A DNA stretch of 40,663 nt, from contig JAFRJJ010000063.1 in assembly GCA_017432325.1 (NCBI GenBank), forward strand, positions 1 to 40,663. The letters are read 5' to 3'. The DNA comes from Solobacterium sp. (GTDB lineage Bacteria > Bacillota_I > Bacilli_A > Erysipelotrichales > Erysipelotrichaceae). Both the position numbers and the translations under genes were made by a program. This document shows, piece by piece, positions 32,044-40,663 of the stretch. How positions within the stretch are numbered: position 1 is the first letter of the stretch; each line of letters opens with the position of its first letter. Under the pieces are notes generated by a model that did no database searches, had not been told where the DNA came from, and saw only the letters and a list, made by a program, of their open reading frames with translations.

Positions 32044-32049
32044 ATTATA
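32044..32049 (-). promoter_or_regulatory. -10 box of the M20 amidohydrolase gene
   Basis: Consensus TATAAT on the minus strand, 26 bases before the start codon. The -35 at 17 bp (TTTTCT) is weak. Confidence 0.5.
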
Positions 32050-32072
32050 CAGAAGCATTTCACCGCAGAAAA

Positions 32073-32101
32073 GGAAAACAGGACCGGAAACCCGGCCCTG
32101 T
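32073..32101 (-). terminator. Terminator after the phosphofructokinase gene
   Basis: ACAGGGCCGG-GTTT-CCGGTCCTGT on the minus strand (10 bp, one G-U) followed by TTTCC: a strong stem with a short T-tract, 21 bases after the stop. Confidence 0.7.
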
Positions 32102-32122
32102 CAGTAAATTTTGTGTAATCAG

Positions 32123-33784
32123 TTACTCGCCTTTTTCAAGCGCAAGTGTTCTTGTTGTGATGTCGCATACGGAAGCAGGTCCATAGTACTGGATAGCACC
32201 CGGATACAGATAGCATGTTCCGACAGCCCATTCTTCTCTGTGTGCTTCGAAATATTTGAACGGTTTGCCTTCCAGTTCGACAAGTGCCTTTCTGATAACA
32301 GGCTTGTCTTCACCGTGTCTTCTTTCCATGTTCATCATCTTTGTGATCGGCATACCGCCTGCTACCCATTCTTCAGCAGGTTTGGACAGGTTGGAGATCT
32401 TGGACAGATATCCTGTGTAGCCGTACTGAATCAGCATGAACGCATTGTAGCCCAGTGAATAGCAGTAGTCTGCGTCGAAGTTAGACGGGAATGCGCATCT
32501 GCCTTCATAACCGAAGAAATGGTGGAGAGCACTGAACTTGCCCTTGTATGTTCCGGCCTTCTTTCTCTCATCCAGTTTTGCCTTAACAAGTGCGGAGAAG
32601 AGTTTTTCGGATTCGATCAGGGATACCTGTACGTTTCCGTGAGGATCTCTCTCGAGGAACAGCTGCTGCTGGATCGTCTGAGGAAGGATCGCAAATACTG
32701 CCATGGATTCTTTTGTCAGACCCTGCTCAATGAATGCATACTTCTCATCCCATGTCGCAAGCGCATTGAACGCGTCAGCCTTGGAGCCTGCCAGCAGTTC
32801 GTTGATCTCGCTGATCAGAACTGAGAATTCGGGAACGAATTCAACAACGCCTTCCGGAATGATTGCAACGCCGAAGTTCATGTCCTTAGCTGCTCTTGCG
32901 GCTACGGAATCAGCGATATAGTCAGCGATCTGGGACAGGGACATCTTCTTGGCCGCTACTTCTTCGGAGATCAGGCAGATGTTAGGCTGTGTCTCAAGGG
33001 CAGCTTCCAGAGCTACGTGAGAAGCGGAACGGCCCATGACCTTAACAAAGTGCCAGTACTTCTTAGCGGAGTTTGCATCTCTTTCGATGTTTCCGATCAG
33101 CTCACTGTATGTCTTTGTAGCTGTATCAAATCCGAATGAGCATTCAATATCTTCGTTCTTGAGGTCGCCGTCGATCGTCTTCGGGCAGCCGATCACCTGT
33201 ACGCCTGTTTCGTGTGCGGCGAAATATTCTGCCAGGACAGCAGCGTTTGTGTTGGAGTCGTCACCGCCGATGATAACGATCGCTGTGATGCCATGCTTTT
33301 TGCAGACTTCAGCCGCAACAGCGAACTGTTCTTCTGTCTCAAGCTTTGTTCTGCCGGAACCGATGATGTCGAATCCGCCGGTATTTCTGAACTGATCGAT
33401 GTATTCATCGTCAAATACCAGATAATCGTCATCCAGCAGTCCGCTCGGACCGTTCTTGAAACCATAGAGAACATTCTCTTTATCGGTTGCTTTCAGCGCG
33501 TCATAGAGACCGCAGACAACATTGTGTCCGCCGGGAGCCTGTCCGCCGGAAAGGATAACACCAACGACCTGTTTCTTGGCAGCTGATGTGTTCTGACCTT
33601 TGGCGAAAACGATCTCCTTCTTGCCATATGTGTTCGGGAACAGAGCCTGGATCTTTTCCTGGTCCGCAACACTGCGTGTCTCTTCACCTTCGCTGACGCT
33701 GATCTCTGAAATGCCGTTTCTCAGCATTCCAGGCAGTTTGGGTTCGTACTTCAGTCTTTCAATCTGTAACGGTGAAATTTTCAT
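32123..33784 (-). CDS. pfp: Pyrophosphate-dependent 6-phosphofructokinase
   Basis: 553 residues, matching the long PPi-dependent class (ATP-PFK is about 320). It phosphorylates fructose 6-phosphate reversibly using PPi. GGDDSNT (173-179) has the Asp that blocks ATP binding, and PKTIDGD (201-207) has the Lys typical of PPi enzymes. [11 protein letters not shown] binds the sugar phosphate. ATG at 33784 has AAGGAG about 12 bases upstream, and an extended -10 (TGCTATAAT) lies before it. Single gene, so glycolysis here can use PPi. Confidence 0.95.
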   Translation of the reverse strand: MKISPLQIERLKYEPKLPGMLRNGISEISVSEGEETRSVADQEKIQALFPNTYGKKEIVFAKGQNTSAAKKQVVGVILSGGQAPGGHNVVCGLYDALKATDKENVLYGFKNGPSGLLDDDYLVFDDEYIDQFRNTGGFDIIGSGRTKLETEEQFAVAAEVCKKHGITAIVIIGGDDSNTNAAVLAEYFAAHETGVQVIGCPKTIDGDLKNEDIECSFGFDTATKTYSELIGNIERDANSAKKYWHFVKVMGRSASHVALEAALETQPNICLISEEVAAKKMSLSQIADYIADSVAARAAKDMNFGVAIIPEGVVEFVPEFSVLISEINELLAGSKADAFNALATWDEKYAFIEQGLTKESMAVFAILPQTIQQQLFLERDPHGNVQVSLIESEKLFSALVKAKLDERKKAGTYKGKFSALHHFFGYEGRCAFPSNFDADYCYSLGYNAFMLIQYGYTGYLSKISNLSKPAEEWVAGGMPITKMMNMERRHGEDKPVIRKALVELEGKPFKYFEAHREEWAVGTCYLYPGAIQYYGPASVCDITTRTLALEKGE

Positions 33785-33815
33785 AATTATATTTTCTCCT
33801 TTTGGTTACAGTTCA

Positions 33816-33824
33816 ATTATAGCA
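33816..33824 (-). promoter_or_regulatory. Extended -10 promoter of the phosphofructokinase gene
   Basis: TGCTATAAT on the minus strand (TATAAT at 33821-33816), about 32 bases before the start codon. Confidence 0.6.
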
Positions 33825-33859
33825 AATATCACCTGTTTGGCATCAGGTTTTTATACCGC

Positions 33860-35719
33860 TCAGGCTTCTTCACTCAGTTCTTCCCACCTTTCATAAAGGT
33901 GCGCAAGTTCATTGTGAATGCTGTCGATCTCTTCATCCAGCTCATTCATTTTCCGGAAGTCATGATAGTACTCCGGTTCAAAACGGAGTGCCCGTTTATC
34001 CTCCAGGAGCTGCTCCGTTTCCGTGATCTTTGTCTCCAGGCGGGCGATCTCACGGCGCAGTGAATCCGGTGACATTTTTCGCGGCTGCACTTCCTTCTTT
34101 TCGGCTTTGACTGTCTTGACTTCCGCTTCCTTCTCCTGGTTTTTCTCTTCATATTCCTGATATGTCATTTCCAGGAATTCCGCCGTACCGTCTCCCAGCA
34201 CAAGCAGCTTGTTTGCCAGACGCGAGATGAAATAACGGTCATGCGACACAAACAGCAGTGTCCCTTCATAATCATCCAGTGCTTCTTCAAGCGCTTCTTT
34301 TCCGGGAATATCCAGATGGTTGGTCGGTTCGTCCAGGATCAGCAGGTTGGAATGCATCAGCAGCAGCTTCGCGAAGGAAAGGCGTACTTTCTCTCCGCCG
34401 GAAAGCACATCGACCGTCTTGAAAACATCATCTGCCGAGAACAGGAACTGTCCGAGCACTGTCCTGACAGTCGTCCTGTCCAGATCGGGATATTCGTCCC
34501 ACAGTTCCTCCAGGACGGTCTTTCCGGATGAAAACTGTGCCAGCTGCTGGTCAAAGTATCCCGGCTCGATCTGGTGTCCGAACAGATAGCTGCCGGAAAG
34601 CGGTTCGACCAGGTCCATCAATGTTTTGACGAATGTGGATTTGCCTGTTCCGTTGGGACCGATGACTGCTACACGGTCTCCCCTGCGCACCTCCATCGTA
34701 ACAGTGCACAGCGGACGGTCATAGCCGACACACAGATGGTCTGTCTCCAGCACGCGTTCCCCGCCTTTGATGCGCGGTGTAAAACGTGCATGGAATGATC
34801 TGTCATCCGCTCCCTGCACAGGATCGATCTTGTCCATTCTGTCCAGATACTTGATCTTGGACTGGGCGAATGCAGCCTTGTTTTTCTTATAGCGGAACTT
34901 GTCAATCAGTTCTTCCAGACGCTGGATATCCTTCTGCTGGCGCTGGTAGGCAGCCTCCTGCCGCTCAATGCTCGCCCGCTTCTGCTCAACAAAGGAAGAA
35001 TAATTGCCGGTATAGCGCGTCATCTTTCCGTATTCCATGTCGTAGACAATATCGGACGTATGATCAAGGAACATACGGTCATGGCTGACTGTCACGACAG
35101 CGTTCGGGTATTTTCTGACATATCCTTCCAGCCATTTGATCGTTTCCAGATCCAGATGGTTGGTCGGTTCGTCCAGAAGCAGGATATCGGGCTTGGAAAG
35201 CAGCAGTTTTACAAATGCGATCCTTGTCTTCTGCCCTCCGGAGAACTCTCCGATCGGACGTTTGATATCAGCTTCGGAAAAACCGAATCTGGTAAAGACC
35301 GTCTTCATTTCTGTCTCCCAGTTATATCCGTTGAGCGTCTCCATCTTTTCCTGTGCCGCCGCATAGCGCATCAGAAGTTTTTCGGAATGATCCGTGATCA
35401 TCCGTTCTTCCATTTCATTCATTTCCTTCTGAAGTTCAAACACAGGCCTGAAGATCAGCTTCAGTTCTTCTTCCACTGTCCAGTCATCATGTTCCAGGAC
35501 TTTCTGTGCCAGATAGCCGATGGAAGTTCCGTTGGTCATTGATACAGTTCCGGAGTCGAAGTTTATCTCACCGCAAAGGCAGCGCAAAAAGGTCGTCTTG
35601 CCGCATCCGTTGCGGCCGACGATCGTTATCTTTTCGTTTCCTCTGATCTCAAACTGCACATCGGAGAATATAACATCTCCTCCGAAAGCCTTTGAGGCAT
35701 GGCTTACCTGATAAAGCAT
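33860..35719 (-). CDS. ABC-F family ATPase (YdiF/Uup-like)
   Basis: 619 residues with two ATPase domains and no membrane helices. Walker A GRNGCGKTT (about 35-43) and GPNGTGKST (second half), two SGGxK/E signatures and two LDEPTNHLD Walker B motifs. A charged linker sits between the domains (about 245-300), and a C-terminal coiled coil (about 535-615) resembles YdiF and Uup. ABC-F proteins act on the ribosome; some give resistance to ribosome-targeting antibiotics, but the short linker and C-terminal domain here suit a housekeeping translation factor. AAGGAG stands 5 bases before ATG. Only a weak 5-bp hairpin follows its stop. Confidence 0.93.
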   Translation of the reverse strand: MLYQVSHASKAFGGDVIFSDVQFEIRGNEKITIVGRNGCGKTTFLRCLCGEINFDSGTVSMTNGTSIGYLAQKVLEHDDWTVEEELKLIFRPVFELQKEMNEMEERMITDHSEKLLMRYAAAQEKMETLNGYNWETEMKTVFTRFGFSEADIKRPIGEFSGGQKTRIAFVKLLLSKPDILLLDEPTNHLDLETIKWLEGYVRKYPNAVVTVSHDRMFLDHTSDIVYDMEYGKMTRYTGNYSSFVEQKRASIERQEAAYQRQQKDIQRLEELIDKFRYKKNKAAFAQSKIKYLDRMDKIDPVQGADDRSFHARFTPRIKGGERVLETDHLCVGYDRPLCTVTMEVRRGDRVAVIGPNGTGKSTFVKTLMDLVEPLSGSYLFGHQIEPGYFDQQLAQFSSGKTVLEELWDEYPDLDRTTVRTVLGQFLFSADDVFKTVDVLSGGEKVRLSFAKLLLMHSNLLILDEPTNHLDIPGKEALEEALDDYEGTLLFVSHDRYFISRLANKLLVLGDGTAEFLEMTYQEYEEKNQEKEAEVKTVKAEKKEVQPRKMSPDSLRREIARLETKITETEQLLEDKRALRFEPEYYHDFRKMNELDEEIDSIHNELAHLYERWEELSEEA

Positions 35720-35770
35720 AGAAACTCCTTATGCGGCATATGTCTGTACATGACAGCGTTCTGCCGCCTA

Positions 35771-35812
35771 TAAAATAAGGAATGGAATGATCTTATCAAA
35801 TCTTCCATTCCT
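35771..35812 (-). terminator. Terminator after asnS
   Basis: On the minus strand AGGAATGGAA and TTCCATTCCT (perfect 10 bp, 15-nt loop) followed by TATTTTAT, 21 bases after the stop. Confidence 0.75.
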
Positions 35813-35833
35813 GTTTTCATCATTCAATACTGA

Positions 35834-37219
35834 TCAGAACATCAGATTGCGCGGTGTTCTTGCGAACGGTACGACGTCCCTGATATTCTGCATGCCTGTC
35901 ACATACATGACAAAGCGTTCAAATCCAAGACCGAAGCCGGCATGTTTGCAGCCGCCGTATCTTCTCAGATCCAGATACCACTGCAGGCCGTCTTTCTTCA
36001 TACCCATCTCTTCCATACGCTGTTCCAGCAGATCCAGGCGCTCTTCTCTCTGGCTTCCGCCGACCAGTTCACCGATGCCCGGTACAAGCAGGTCGCATGC
36101 AGCGACTGTCTTGCCGTCATCATTGTTTCTCATATAGAAAGCCTTGATCTCTTTCGGATAATCGATGAGGAACAGAGGTCCTTTAGCGACATGCTCGCAG
36201 AGATACTTTTCATGCTCGCTGTTCAGATCCATGCCCCAGAAAATATTCTTGTTCTCAAATTCGACATCTGCCTGTTTCAGAAGCTCAATGCCTTCCGTAT
36301 ATGTCATGCGTCTGAAATCACTGTTCTTTACATGATCAAGACGTTCCATCAGGCCTTTATCGATCATTTCGTTGAAGAACTTCATTTCTTCAGGACAGTT
36401 ATCCTGTACATACTGAATGCAGAAACGAACCATATCTTCGATCAGATCCATATCATCATTCAGATCGGCAAATGCCATTTCCGGTTCGATCATCCAGAAT
36501 TCAGCCGCATGTGTTGTTGTATTTGAATTCTCGGCACGGAATGTCGGTCCGAATGTATAAACATCACGGAACGCGAGCGCATACGCTTCTGCCTGCAGCT
36601 GACCGGAAACGGTCAGGCTGGCATGCTTGCCGAAGAAATCCTGGTCATAGTTTGCGTCGCCTCTTGTTGTGACGGTAAATGTTTCACCTGCGCCTTCCGC
36701 GTCATTTCCGGTAATGATCGGAGTATTGACATAGACAAAACCCTGATCCTGGAAGAATTCATGGATCGCCATTGCCAGTACGCTTCTGACTCTGAAGACA
36801 GCTGAGAATGTGTTTGTACGCGGACGGAGATGCCCCAGTTCTCTCAGATATTCAAATGAATGTCTCTTCTTCTGCAGAGGGTATGAGTTATCACAGGCAC
36901 CTTCCAGAACGACTTCCGTTACCTGGATCTCAAACGGCTGCTTGTTTTCAGGAGTCGGAAGATATTTGCCTGTCACGCTGATCGCGGTACCTGTCAGATA
37001 TTTGGATACTTCAGCATAATTGGGAAGCGTGTCGGCGTAAACAAGCTGCGCATTGCGGAAATATGTTCCGTCATTCAGCGCGATAAAGCCAACATTTTTC
37101 CCGGAACGGTTTGTACGGATCCACCCCTGAAGTGAAACGTATTCCACCTGATCCTTTTCTATATCCGTTCCTTCATATGTGAGTTCATAGAGCTCACGAA
37201 CTGTCATGTCACTAAGCAT
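35834..37219 (-). CDS. asnS: Asparaginyl-tRNA synthetase
   Basis: 461 residues, normal for AsnRS. An N-terminal OB-fold binds the anticodon ([24 protein letters not shown], about 29-52). The class II core follows, with motif 2 ([21 protein letters not shown]) and motif 3 at the end ([29 protein letters not shown]). The loop sequence fits AsnRS rather than AspRS. ATG at 37219 has GAGGGG 6 bases upstream. It is 26 bases after rex and probably read from the same message. Confidence 0.97.
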   Translation of the reverse strand: MLSDMTVRELYELTYEGTDIEKDQVEYVSLQGWIRTNRSGKNVGFIALNDGTYFRNAQLVYADTLPNYAEVSKYLTGTAISVTGKYLPTPENKQPFEIQVTEVVLEGACDNSYPLQKKRHSFEYLRELGHLRPRTNTFSAVFRVRSVLAMAIHEFFQDQGFVYVNTPIITGNDAEGAGETFTVTTRGDANYDQDFFGKHASLTVSGQLQAEAYALAFRDVYTFGPTFRAENSNTTTHAAEFWMIEPEMAFADLNDDMDLIEDMVRFCIQYVQDNCPEEMKFFNEMIDKGLMERLDHVKNSDFRRMTYTEGIELLKQADVEFENKNIFWGMDLNSEHEKYLCEHVAKGPLFLIDYPKEIKAFYMRNNDDGKTVAACDLLVPGIGELVGGSQREERLDLLEQRMEEMGMKKDGLQWYLDLRRYGGCKHAGFGLGFERFVMYVTGMQNIRDVVPFARTPRNLMF

Positions 37220-37245
37220 ATTTATCCCCTCTATGTAGTTTCTTT

Positions 37246-37866
37246 CTATTTGGCGTTTGTTTCAAATACCAGTTCCTGGATGCTCGAAACAACGTCGATG
37301 GTTTTTACCGAAATACCTGCCGGTACCTTGAAGTGCTCTGATGAGAAGCTGACCATTCCGGTAATGCCGTTTTCGATCAGGATATCAACTGTTTCCTGCA
37401 CTTCCTTTGTAATGCAGAGAATCGCGATCCTGCATCCTTCCGGGATCTTTTCCGAAATATCCCTCAGATCATAAACCGGAACATTGGTTTCGCCGACCGC
37501 TTCAGGTTCCAGATCAAACGCGCAGACGATCTCTCCGACAACATGATTCCAATGATTGTAATTGAGCAATGCTTTGCCAAGATGACCGCATCCGACAAGA
37601 ATGATCTTCTCATCGAAATTCATTCCCAGCTGTTCGGAAAAAATACGGATCAGATCATCAACGTCATAGCCGTACCCCTGCTTGCCGAGTTTTCCGAGAA
37701 AACTGAAGTCTCTGCGGATCGTTGTGGATTCGATTGACACATATGAAGCAAGTTCCCTCGACATGATCCTGGTCACGCCGCTCGCTTTCAGTTTACGTAA
37801 GGCTTTCAGATAAACCGGATAGCGGTGCAGTGTAGCCTTTGGCACTGCTTTTTTGTTTTCTTCCAT
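37246..37866 (-). CDS. rex: Redox-sensing transcriptional repressor Rex
   Basis: 206 residues. The N-terminal winged helix has [13 protein letters not shown] and [23 protein letters not shown], the DNA-recognition segment of Rex. The Rossmann domain begins with [12 protein letters not shown]. Rex senses the NADH/NAD+ ratio and represses fermentation genes. Three starts are possible (GTG 37875, ATG 37872, ATG 37866). I chose 37866 because GGGTGAT lies just before it and matches the 16S tail; the others overlap that site. It lies 51 bases after tsaD. Confidence 0.95.
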   Translation of the reverse strand: MEENKKAVPKATLHRYPVYLKALRKLKASGVTRIMSRELASYVSIESTTIRRDFSFLGKLGKQGYGYDVDDLIRIFSEQLGMNFDEKIILVGCGHLGKALLNYNHWNHVVGEIVCAFDLEPEAVGETNVPVYDLRDISEKIPEGCRIAILCITKEVQETVDILIENGITGMVSFSSEHFKVPAGISVKTIDVVSSIQELVFETNAK

Positions 37867-37917
37867 TGTCATCACCCGTAAAACATATTATCACGGAGAG
37901 ATTAATTTGTGAATAAA

Positions 37918-38931
37918 TTAGTATTTTTCACCTGGCATCTCAAGTGAAGGGTCCGCTGCCGCTTCCAGATCACCGAAACAGCCATGCAGGTATGCCGTAT
38001 AACCGGCCGCGCCGATCATCGCCGCGTTATCCGTACAGCAGTACATCGGCGGTATGATGAGCTTTACATCAGGAACCTCCTGCATTTTTTCCTGCATCAG
38101 CTGACGCAGTCTGGAATTGGCTGCGACACCGCCCGCCAGAACGATCATCTTCGGCTGATACTCCTTCACTGCACTGACAGTTTTGGAAACCATGCTGTTG
38201 AGTGCTGTTTCCTGGAAAGCATACGCGACATCCGCAGGATCCACTTCATTTCCTGCCCGTTTCTCACGTTCAACCAGCTGAAGAACCGCAGTTTTCAGGC
38301 CGGAGAATGAAAAGTCAAACGGCGAGGCTGTTTTTGGAACAGGCAGTTTATAATGCGGCTTGCCTTCTTTCGCCATTTTATCCATGATCGGACCGCCCGG
38401 GTATCCAAGGCCCAGGACTCTGGCTACCTTATCATAAGCTTCACCGATCGCATCATCCCATGTCGTTCCGATCACCTGGAAATCCCAGTCATTTTTCATC
38501 CATACCAGTTCTGTATGACCTCCGCTGACAACAAGTGCCATCATCGGAAATTCCAGTTCTGAGACAAATCGGTTTGCGTAAATATGTCCGGTCAGATGAT
38601 GAACAGGGATCAGCGGTTTGTGAAACTGCCAGGCAAGCGTTTTGGCTGCCTGTACACCGACATGCAGGGAACCGATCAGTCCGGGGCCCTGTGTATATGC
38701 GATCGCATCGATCTCATCCATGGCCGTACCGGCTTTTTCAACGGCTTCCTGGATCACGGCAGATATATTTTCTACATGGATACGGCTCGCCACTTCCGGA
38801 ACGACGCCTCCATATAATGTATGTACGTTGATCTGGCTGGAGACGATGTTGGACAGTATCCTGCACCCATCTTCAACCACGGCACATGCCGTTTCATCAC
38901 AACTGGACTCAATTGCCAGCAGTTTCGTCAT
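37918..38931 (-). CDS. tsaD: tRNA t6A37 threonylcarbamoyltransferase TsaD
   Basis: 337 residues, standard. It transfers the threonylcarbamoyl group to A37 of ANN-decoding tRNAs together with TsaB and TsaE. ASKHA-type start LLAIESSCDETACAVVEDG, the metal-binding HHLTGHIYANRF, VVSGGHTELVWM, and the C-terminal CCTDNAAMIGAAGY with the last metal ligand. ATG at 38931 lies 9 bases after GGGAGG and overlaps the end of rimI by 23 bases, so the two are translationally linked. Confidence 0.97.
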   Translation of the reverse strand: MTKLLAIESSCDETACAVVEDGCRILSNIVSSQINVHTLYGGVVPEVASRIHVENISAVIQEAVEKAGTAMDEIDAIAYTQGPGLIGSLHVGVQAAKTLAWQFHKPLIPVHHLTGHIYANRFVSELEFPMMALVVSGGHTELVWMKNDWDFQVIGTTWDDAIGEAYDKVARVLGLGYPGGPIMDKMAKEGKPHYKLPVPKTASPFDFSFSGLKTAVLQLVEREKRAGNEVDPADVAYAFQETALNSMVSKTVSAVKEYQPKMIVLAGGVAANSRLRQLMQEKMQEVPDVKLIIPPMYCCTDNAAMIGAAGYTAYLHGCFGDLEAAADPSLEMPGEKY

Positions 38932-39379
38932 TTTTCATACCTCCCAGAGGACGTATCATCAGATACGCGTCCTCATGATTGTCTTCATAATAGTTTTTGC
39001 GGATATTCGCTTTAATGAATCCGTTCTTCTCATACAAACTGATTGCCGGAATGTTCGAAACACGGACTTCCAGGCTCAGGAAATCACAGCCTTTTTCCGT
39101 AGAATCCCTGACGATCTCATCGATCATCATCTGCGCATATCCCTGATGTCTGTATTCTTTCACTACGCCTATCGTAGCGATCTGTGCCTGTTCATAGATG
39201 ACCCACCAGTCACAATACGCAATGATCTTACCGTCTTCCTCGATCACCCTCAGATTGGAAAACGGATTTGAATTCAGTTCATAAACGTATTCTTCTTTTG
39301 GCCAGGGGGATGAAAAGAGCTGCTTTTCAAGCTCATCGATCTCATCCAGATCCGCCTCATTCATTTCCCGTATGATCAT
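38909..39379 (-). CDS. rimI: Ribosomal-protein-alanine N-acetyltransferase RimI
   Basis: 156 residues with the GNAT fold: IREMNEADLDEIDELEKQLF at the start, the acetyl-CoA loop VVKEYRHQGYAQMM (about 73-86), and LEVRVSNIPAISLYEKNGF in the C-terminal half. It acetylates the N-terminal alanine of ribosomal protein S18 and possibly other proteins. The start overlaps the tsaB stop as ATGA. It is placed between tsaB and tsaD as in many Bacillota. Confidence 0.94.
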   Translation of the reverse strand: MIIREMNEADLDEIDELEKQLFSSPWPKEEYVYELNSNPFSNLRVIEEDGKIIAYCDWWVIYEQAQIATIGVVKEYRHQGYAQMMIDEIVRDSTEKGCDFLSLEVRVSNIPAISLYEKNGFIKANIRKNYYEDNHEDAYLMIRPLGGMKNDETAGN

Positions 39380-39975
39380 TTTTTTACCAGATACGCATCA
39401 TTTGCCTTGAGATACTCAGGTACAACAAGGTGAACATTTTCCGCTTTCACCCAGCTGGCAGTACAATCCGCAAAACGCTGTACAAGATCTGGCCAGTTAT
39501 CTTCAGCACCAATCAGATGGCCTTCACCTATAATATGTTCTTCAGCAACCTGCTGAGAAAGTTCTTCACAGGTACTGATATGCGGAGCTTCAACCTCTTT
39601 TCCGTGATCATATACGGCTGTATATGCCCTGCCGCCTCTTGCGTCAAGCAGAACCCGGCATTTTTCTTCATTTCCGGCATACAGTCTGAGGGTACCGATC
39701 GTATACAAAGGTACATTTCCCATTGCGCAGAATACTTTGGCAACAGTCATGGCGATCCTGACACCGGTATAGCTGCCCGGGCCTTCCGTGATCACGATCC
39801 CGTCGATCTCTTCTGTTGTCAGATGTGCTTCATCCATCAGGCGTTCCAGTACGGGAAACAGTTCCTCGGACTGACGCTTCCAGCATTCTTTCTGACTTCC
39901 CGCGCAGACTTTTCCGTCCTTGATCACGCCAAGGGTCAGGAACTTGTAACTTGTATCCATACATAATATGTTCAT
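39376..39975 (-). CDS. tsaB: t6A biosynthesis protein TsaB
   Basis: 199 residues, an inactive TsaD relative that dimerises with TsaD in t6A synthesis. ASKHA-type start (ILCMDTSYKFLTLGVIKDG), then ITEGPGSYTGVRIAMTVAK, the most conserved TsaB block, and LLDARGGRAYTAVYDH. ATG overlaps the tsaE stop (ATGA), a sign of coupled translation. Confidence 0.95.
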   Translation of the reverse strand: MNILCMDTSYKFLTLGVIKDGKVCAGSQKECWKRQSEELFPVLERLMDEAHLTTEEIDGIVITEGPGSYTGVRIAMTVAKVFCAMGNVPLYTIGTLRLYAGNEEKCRVLLDARGGRAYTAVYDHGKEVEAPHISTCEELSQQVAEEHIIGEGHLIGAEDNWPDLVQRFADCTASWVKAENVHLVVPEYLKANDAYLVKK

Positions 39976-40424
39976 ATCAAAGCCTCCAGAAGTTTTTCAT
40001 ATCTGCTTCCTTTTGCAAGAAACGAAAACTTACGTTTATCTTCATCCATTAATTCAATGGATACTTTCAGCCATTCCTCAGGAATCAGATCCGGCACAAA
40101 CTGAGACCATTCGATCACAGCCAGACCGTCGTCATTCAGGAATTCATCAAAACCGAGGTCCTGCTCATGTCCTTCCAGACGGTATGCGTCTATATGATAA
40201 AGGGTCAGCCTTCCTTTATATATTTTCAGGATCGTAAATGTCGGGCTGGTAACACGCTTGCGGATCCCAAGACCCATCGCGATCCCCTGTGTCAGGGCAG
40301 TTTTTCCGGCTCCGAGATCACCATCAAGCAGGATGACCATATTTTCTTCGGCTGATTGACCGATCTTCTTTCCCAGAATATGTGTTTCCTCCAGACAGGA
40401 GGTATATAAAGTCAAATCTTTCAT
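39972..40424 (-). CDS. tsaE: t6A biosynthesis ATPase TsaE
   Basis: 150 residues. Walker A LDGDLGAGKTALTQG (about 33-47), SPTFTILKIY, and the HIDAYRL block with the Walker B-like Asp. It drives turnover of the TsaBDE complex. ATG at 40424 has GAGGAAG before it and TATAAT at 40450-40445. It heads the tsaE-tsaB-rimI-tsaD unit, possibly continuing to rex and asnS, and lies just downstream of the rRNA operon terminator. Confidence 0.96.
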   Translation of the reverse strand: MKDLTLYTSCLEETHILGKKIGQSAEENMVILLDGDLGAGKTALTQGIAMGLGIRKRVTSPTFTILKIYKGRLTLYHIDAYRLEGHEQDLGFDEFLNDDGLAVIEWSQFVPDLIPEEWLKVSIELMDEDKRKFSFLAKGSRYEKLLEALI

Positions 40425-40444
40425 ATCTTCCTCACATATTGAGT

Positions 40445-40450
40445 ATTATA
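40445..40450 (-). promoter_or_regulatory. -10 box of the tsaE-tsaB-rimI-tsaD unit
   Basis: Consensus TATAAT on the minus strand, 20 bases before ATG. A small ATCCTT/AAGGAT hairpin lies just upstream where a -35 is expected; no good -35 box is seen. Confidence 0.5.
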
Positions 40451-40492
40451 TCCTTTTTTGAAGGATCTATATTGCGTCATAGATAATTTTAT

Positions 40493-40515
40493 AAAAAAAC
40501 ACCTGACGGCAGGTG
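40493..40515 (-). terminator. Terminator of the rRNA operon
   Basis: On the minus strand CACCTG-CCGT-CAGGTG followed by seven T residues, 22 bases after the 5S gene. A first T-run (GCTTTTTTC) directly follows the 5S end. Confidence 0.85.
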
Positions 40516-40536
40516 GTGCGGTAAAAGAAAAAAGCG

Positions 40537-40650
40537 ACCCGGCAACGACCTCGATTCACTATGGCAGGCATAGCTATTTTTGGCCCTGGAGTGCTTAACT
40601 TCTGTGTTCGGGATGGGAACAGGTGTGACCACTCCGGTATCGTCACCAGA
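40537..40650 (-). rRNA. rrf: 5S ribosomal RNA
   Basis: About 114 bases. The conserved 5S core is present on the minus strand (GGTCACACCTGTTCCCATCC, then GAACACAGAAGTTAAGC). The ends CTGGTGACG and CGTTGCCGG pair as helix I, which sets the limits within a few bases. As the last rRNA gene before the terminator it marks the 3' end of an operon whose 23S and 16S genes would lie to the right of the window. Confidence 0.95.
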
Positions 40651-40663
40651 TCTGCTTTTCTGA

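Noticed and set aside
33825..33859. ACCTG...CAGGT hairpin after the ABC-F gene as a terminator
   Set aside because: A five-pair stem with an eight-base loop and an interrupted T-tract; it overlaps the phosphofructokinase promoter region and is not convincing.
37901..37920. Possible Rex operator (TTGTGAA) between tsaD and rex
   Set aside because: Only one half-site is seen; the partner TTCACAA at the right spacing is missing.
1..40663. CRISPR arrays, insertion sequences, prophage or attachment sites
   Set aside because: No regularly spaced repeats, transposase, integrase or terminal inverted repeats were found. The tRNA-Ser gene has no duplicated 3' end nearby.

Overview
The window comes from a low-to-mid GC Gram-positive bacterium (Bacillota), most likely of the Erysipelotrichia type. 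The evidence is the strong AGGAGG-type ribosome binding sites, TATAAT promoters, a T-box before ileS, a SAM-sensing leader before metK, the sepF-ylmH-divIVA-ileS tail of the division cluster, a type III glutamine synthetase, a PPi-dependent phosphofructokinase, Rex, and lipoprotein-type binding proteins. The exact genus cannot be read from the sequence. Almost everything right of 6.3 kb is transcribed leftward, in the same direction as the rRNA operon whose 5S gene lies at the right edge.

Layout. 1-6.3 kb holds housekeeping genes: a cut-off gene, a CvfD/YugI-like S1 protein, a YuiD-like membrane protein with an Nfu-type Fe-S carrier, glutamine synthetase III, an AI-2E-family permease, and metK behind a compact SAM-I-clan riboswitch with a clear translational switch. 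6.3-14.5 kb holds a C39-like/InlB-repeat lipoprotein, ileS with its T-box, divIVA, ylmH, sepF, an M42 aminopeptidase, a small membrane protein on a probably leaderless mRNA, and a lipoprotein of unknown function. 14.6-28.6 kb holds two complete oligopeptide ABC transporter operons in tandem, each ordered oppA-B-C-D-F plus a small membrane protein. 28.9-40.4 kb holds an M3 oligoendopeptidase, tRNA-Ser(CGA), an M20 amidohydrolase, PPi-phosphofructokinase, an ABC-F ATPase, asnS, rex, and tsaD-rimI-tsaB-tsaE. The 5S rRNA gene and the rRNA operon terminator close the window.

How the genes work together. Two peptide importers, an intracellular oligoendopeptidase, an M42 aminopeptidase, an M20 peptidase-like amidohydrolase and a surface C39-like lipoprotein fit a peptide-scavenging life style (inference). 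The tsa genes make the t6A tRNA modification. sepF, ylmH and divIVA belong to division and ribosome functions.

Most unusual content. In the second opp operon the OppC permease carries a complete seven-blade RCC1-like beta-propeller of about 300 residues in its first extracytoplasmic loop. The partner ATPase OppF of the same operon carries about 170 extra, mostly coiled-coil residues between Walker A and the Q-loop. Both opp operons end in a small single-helix membrane protein sharing a D-x2-AM-x2-A-x4-ILP pattern, and both have the same pair of hairpins between oppA and oppB. This looks like an elaborated peptide transporter with added domains on both faces of the membrane; I know of no description of it.
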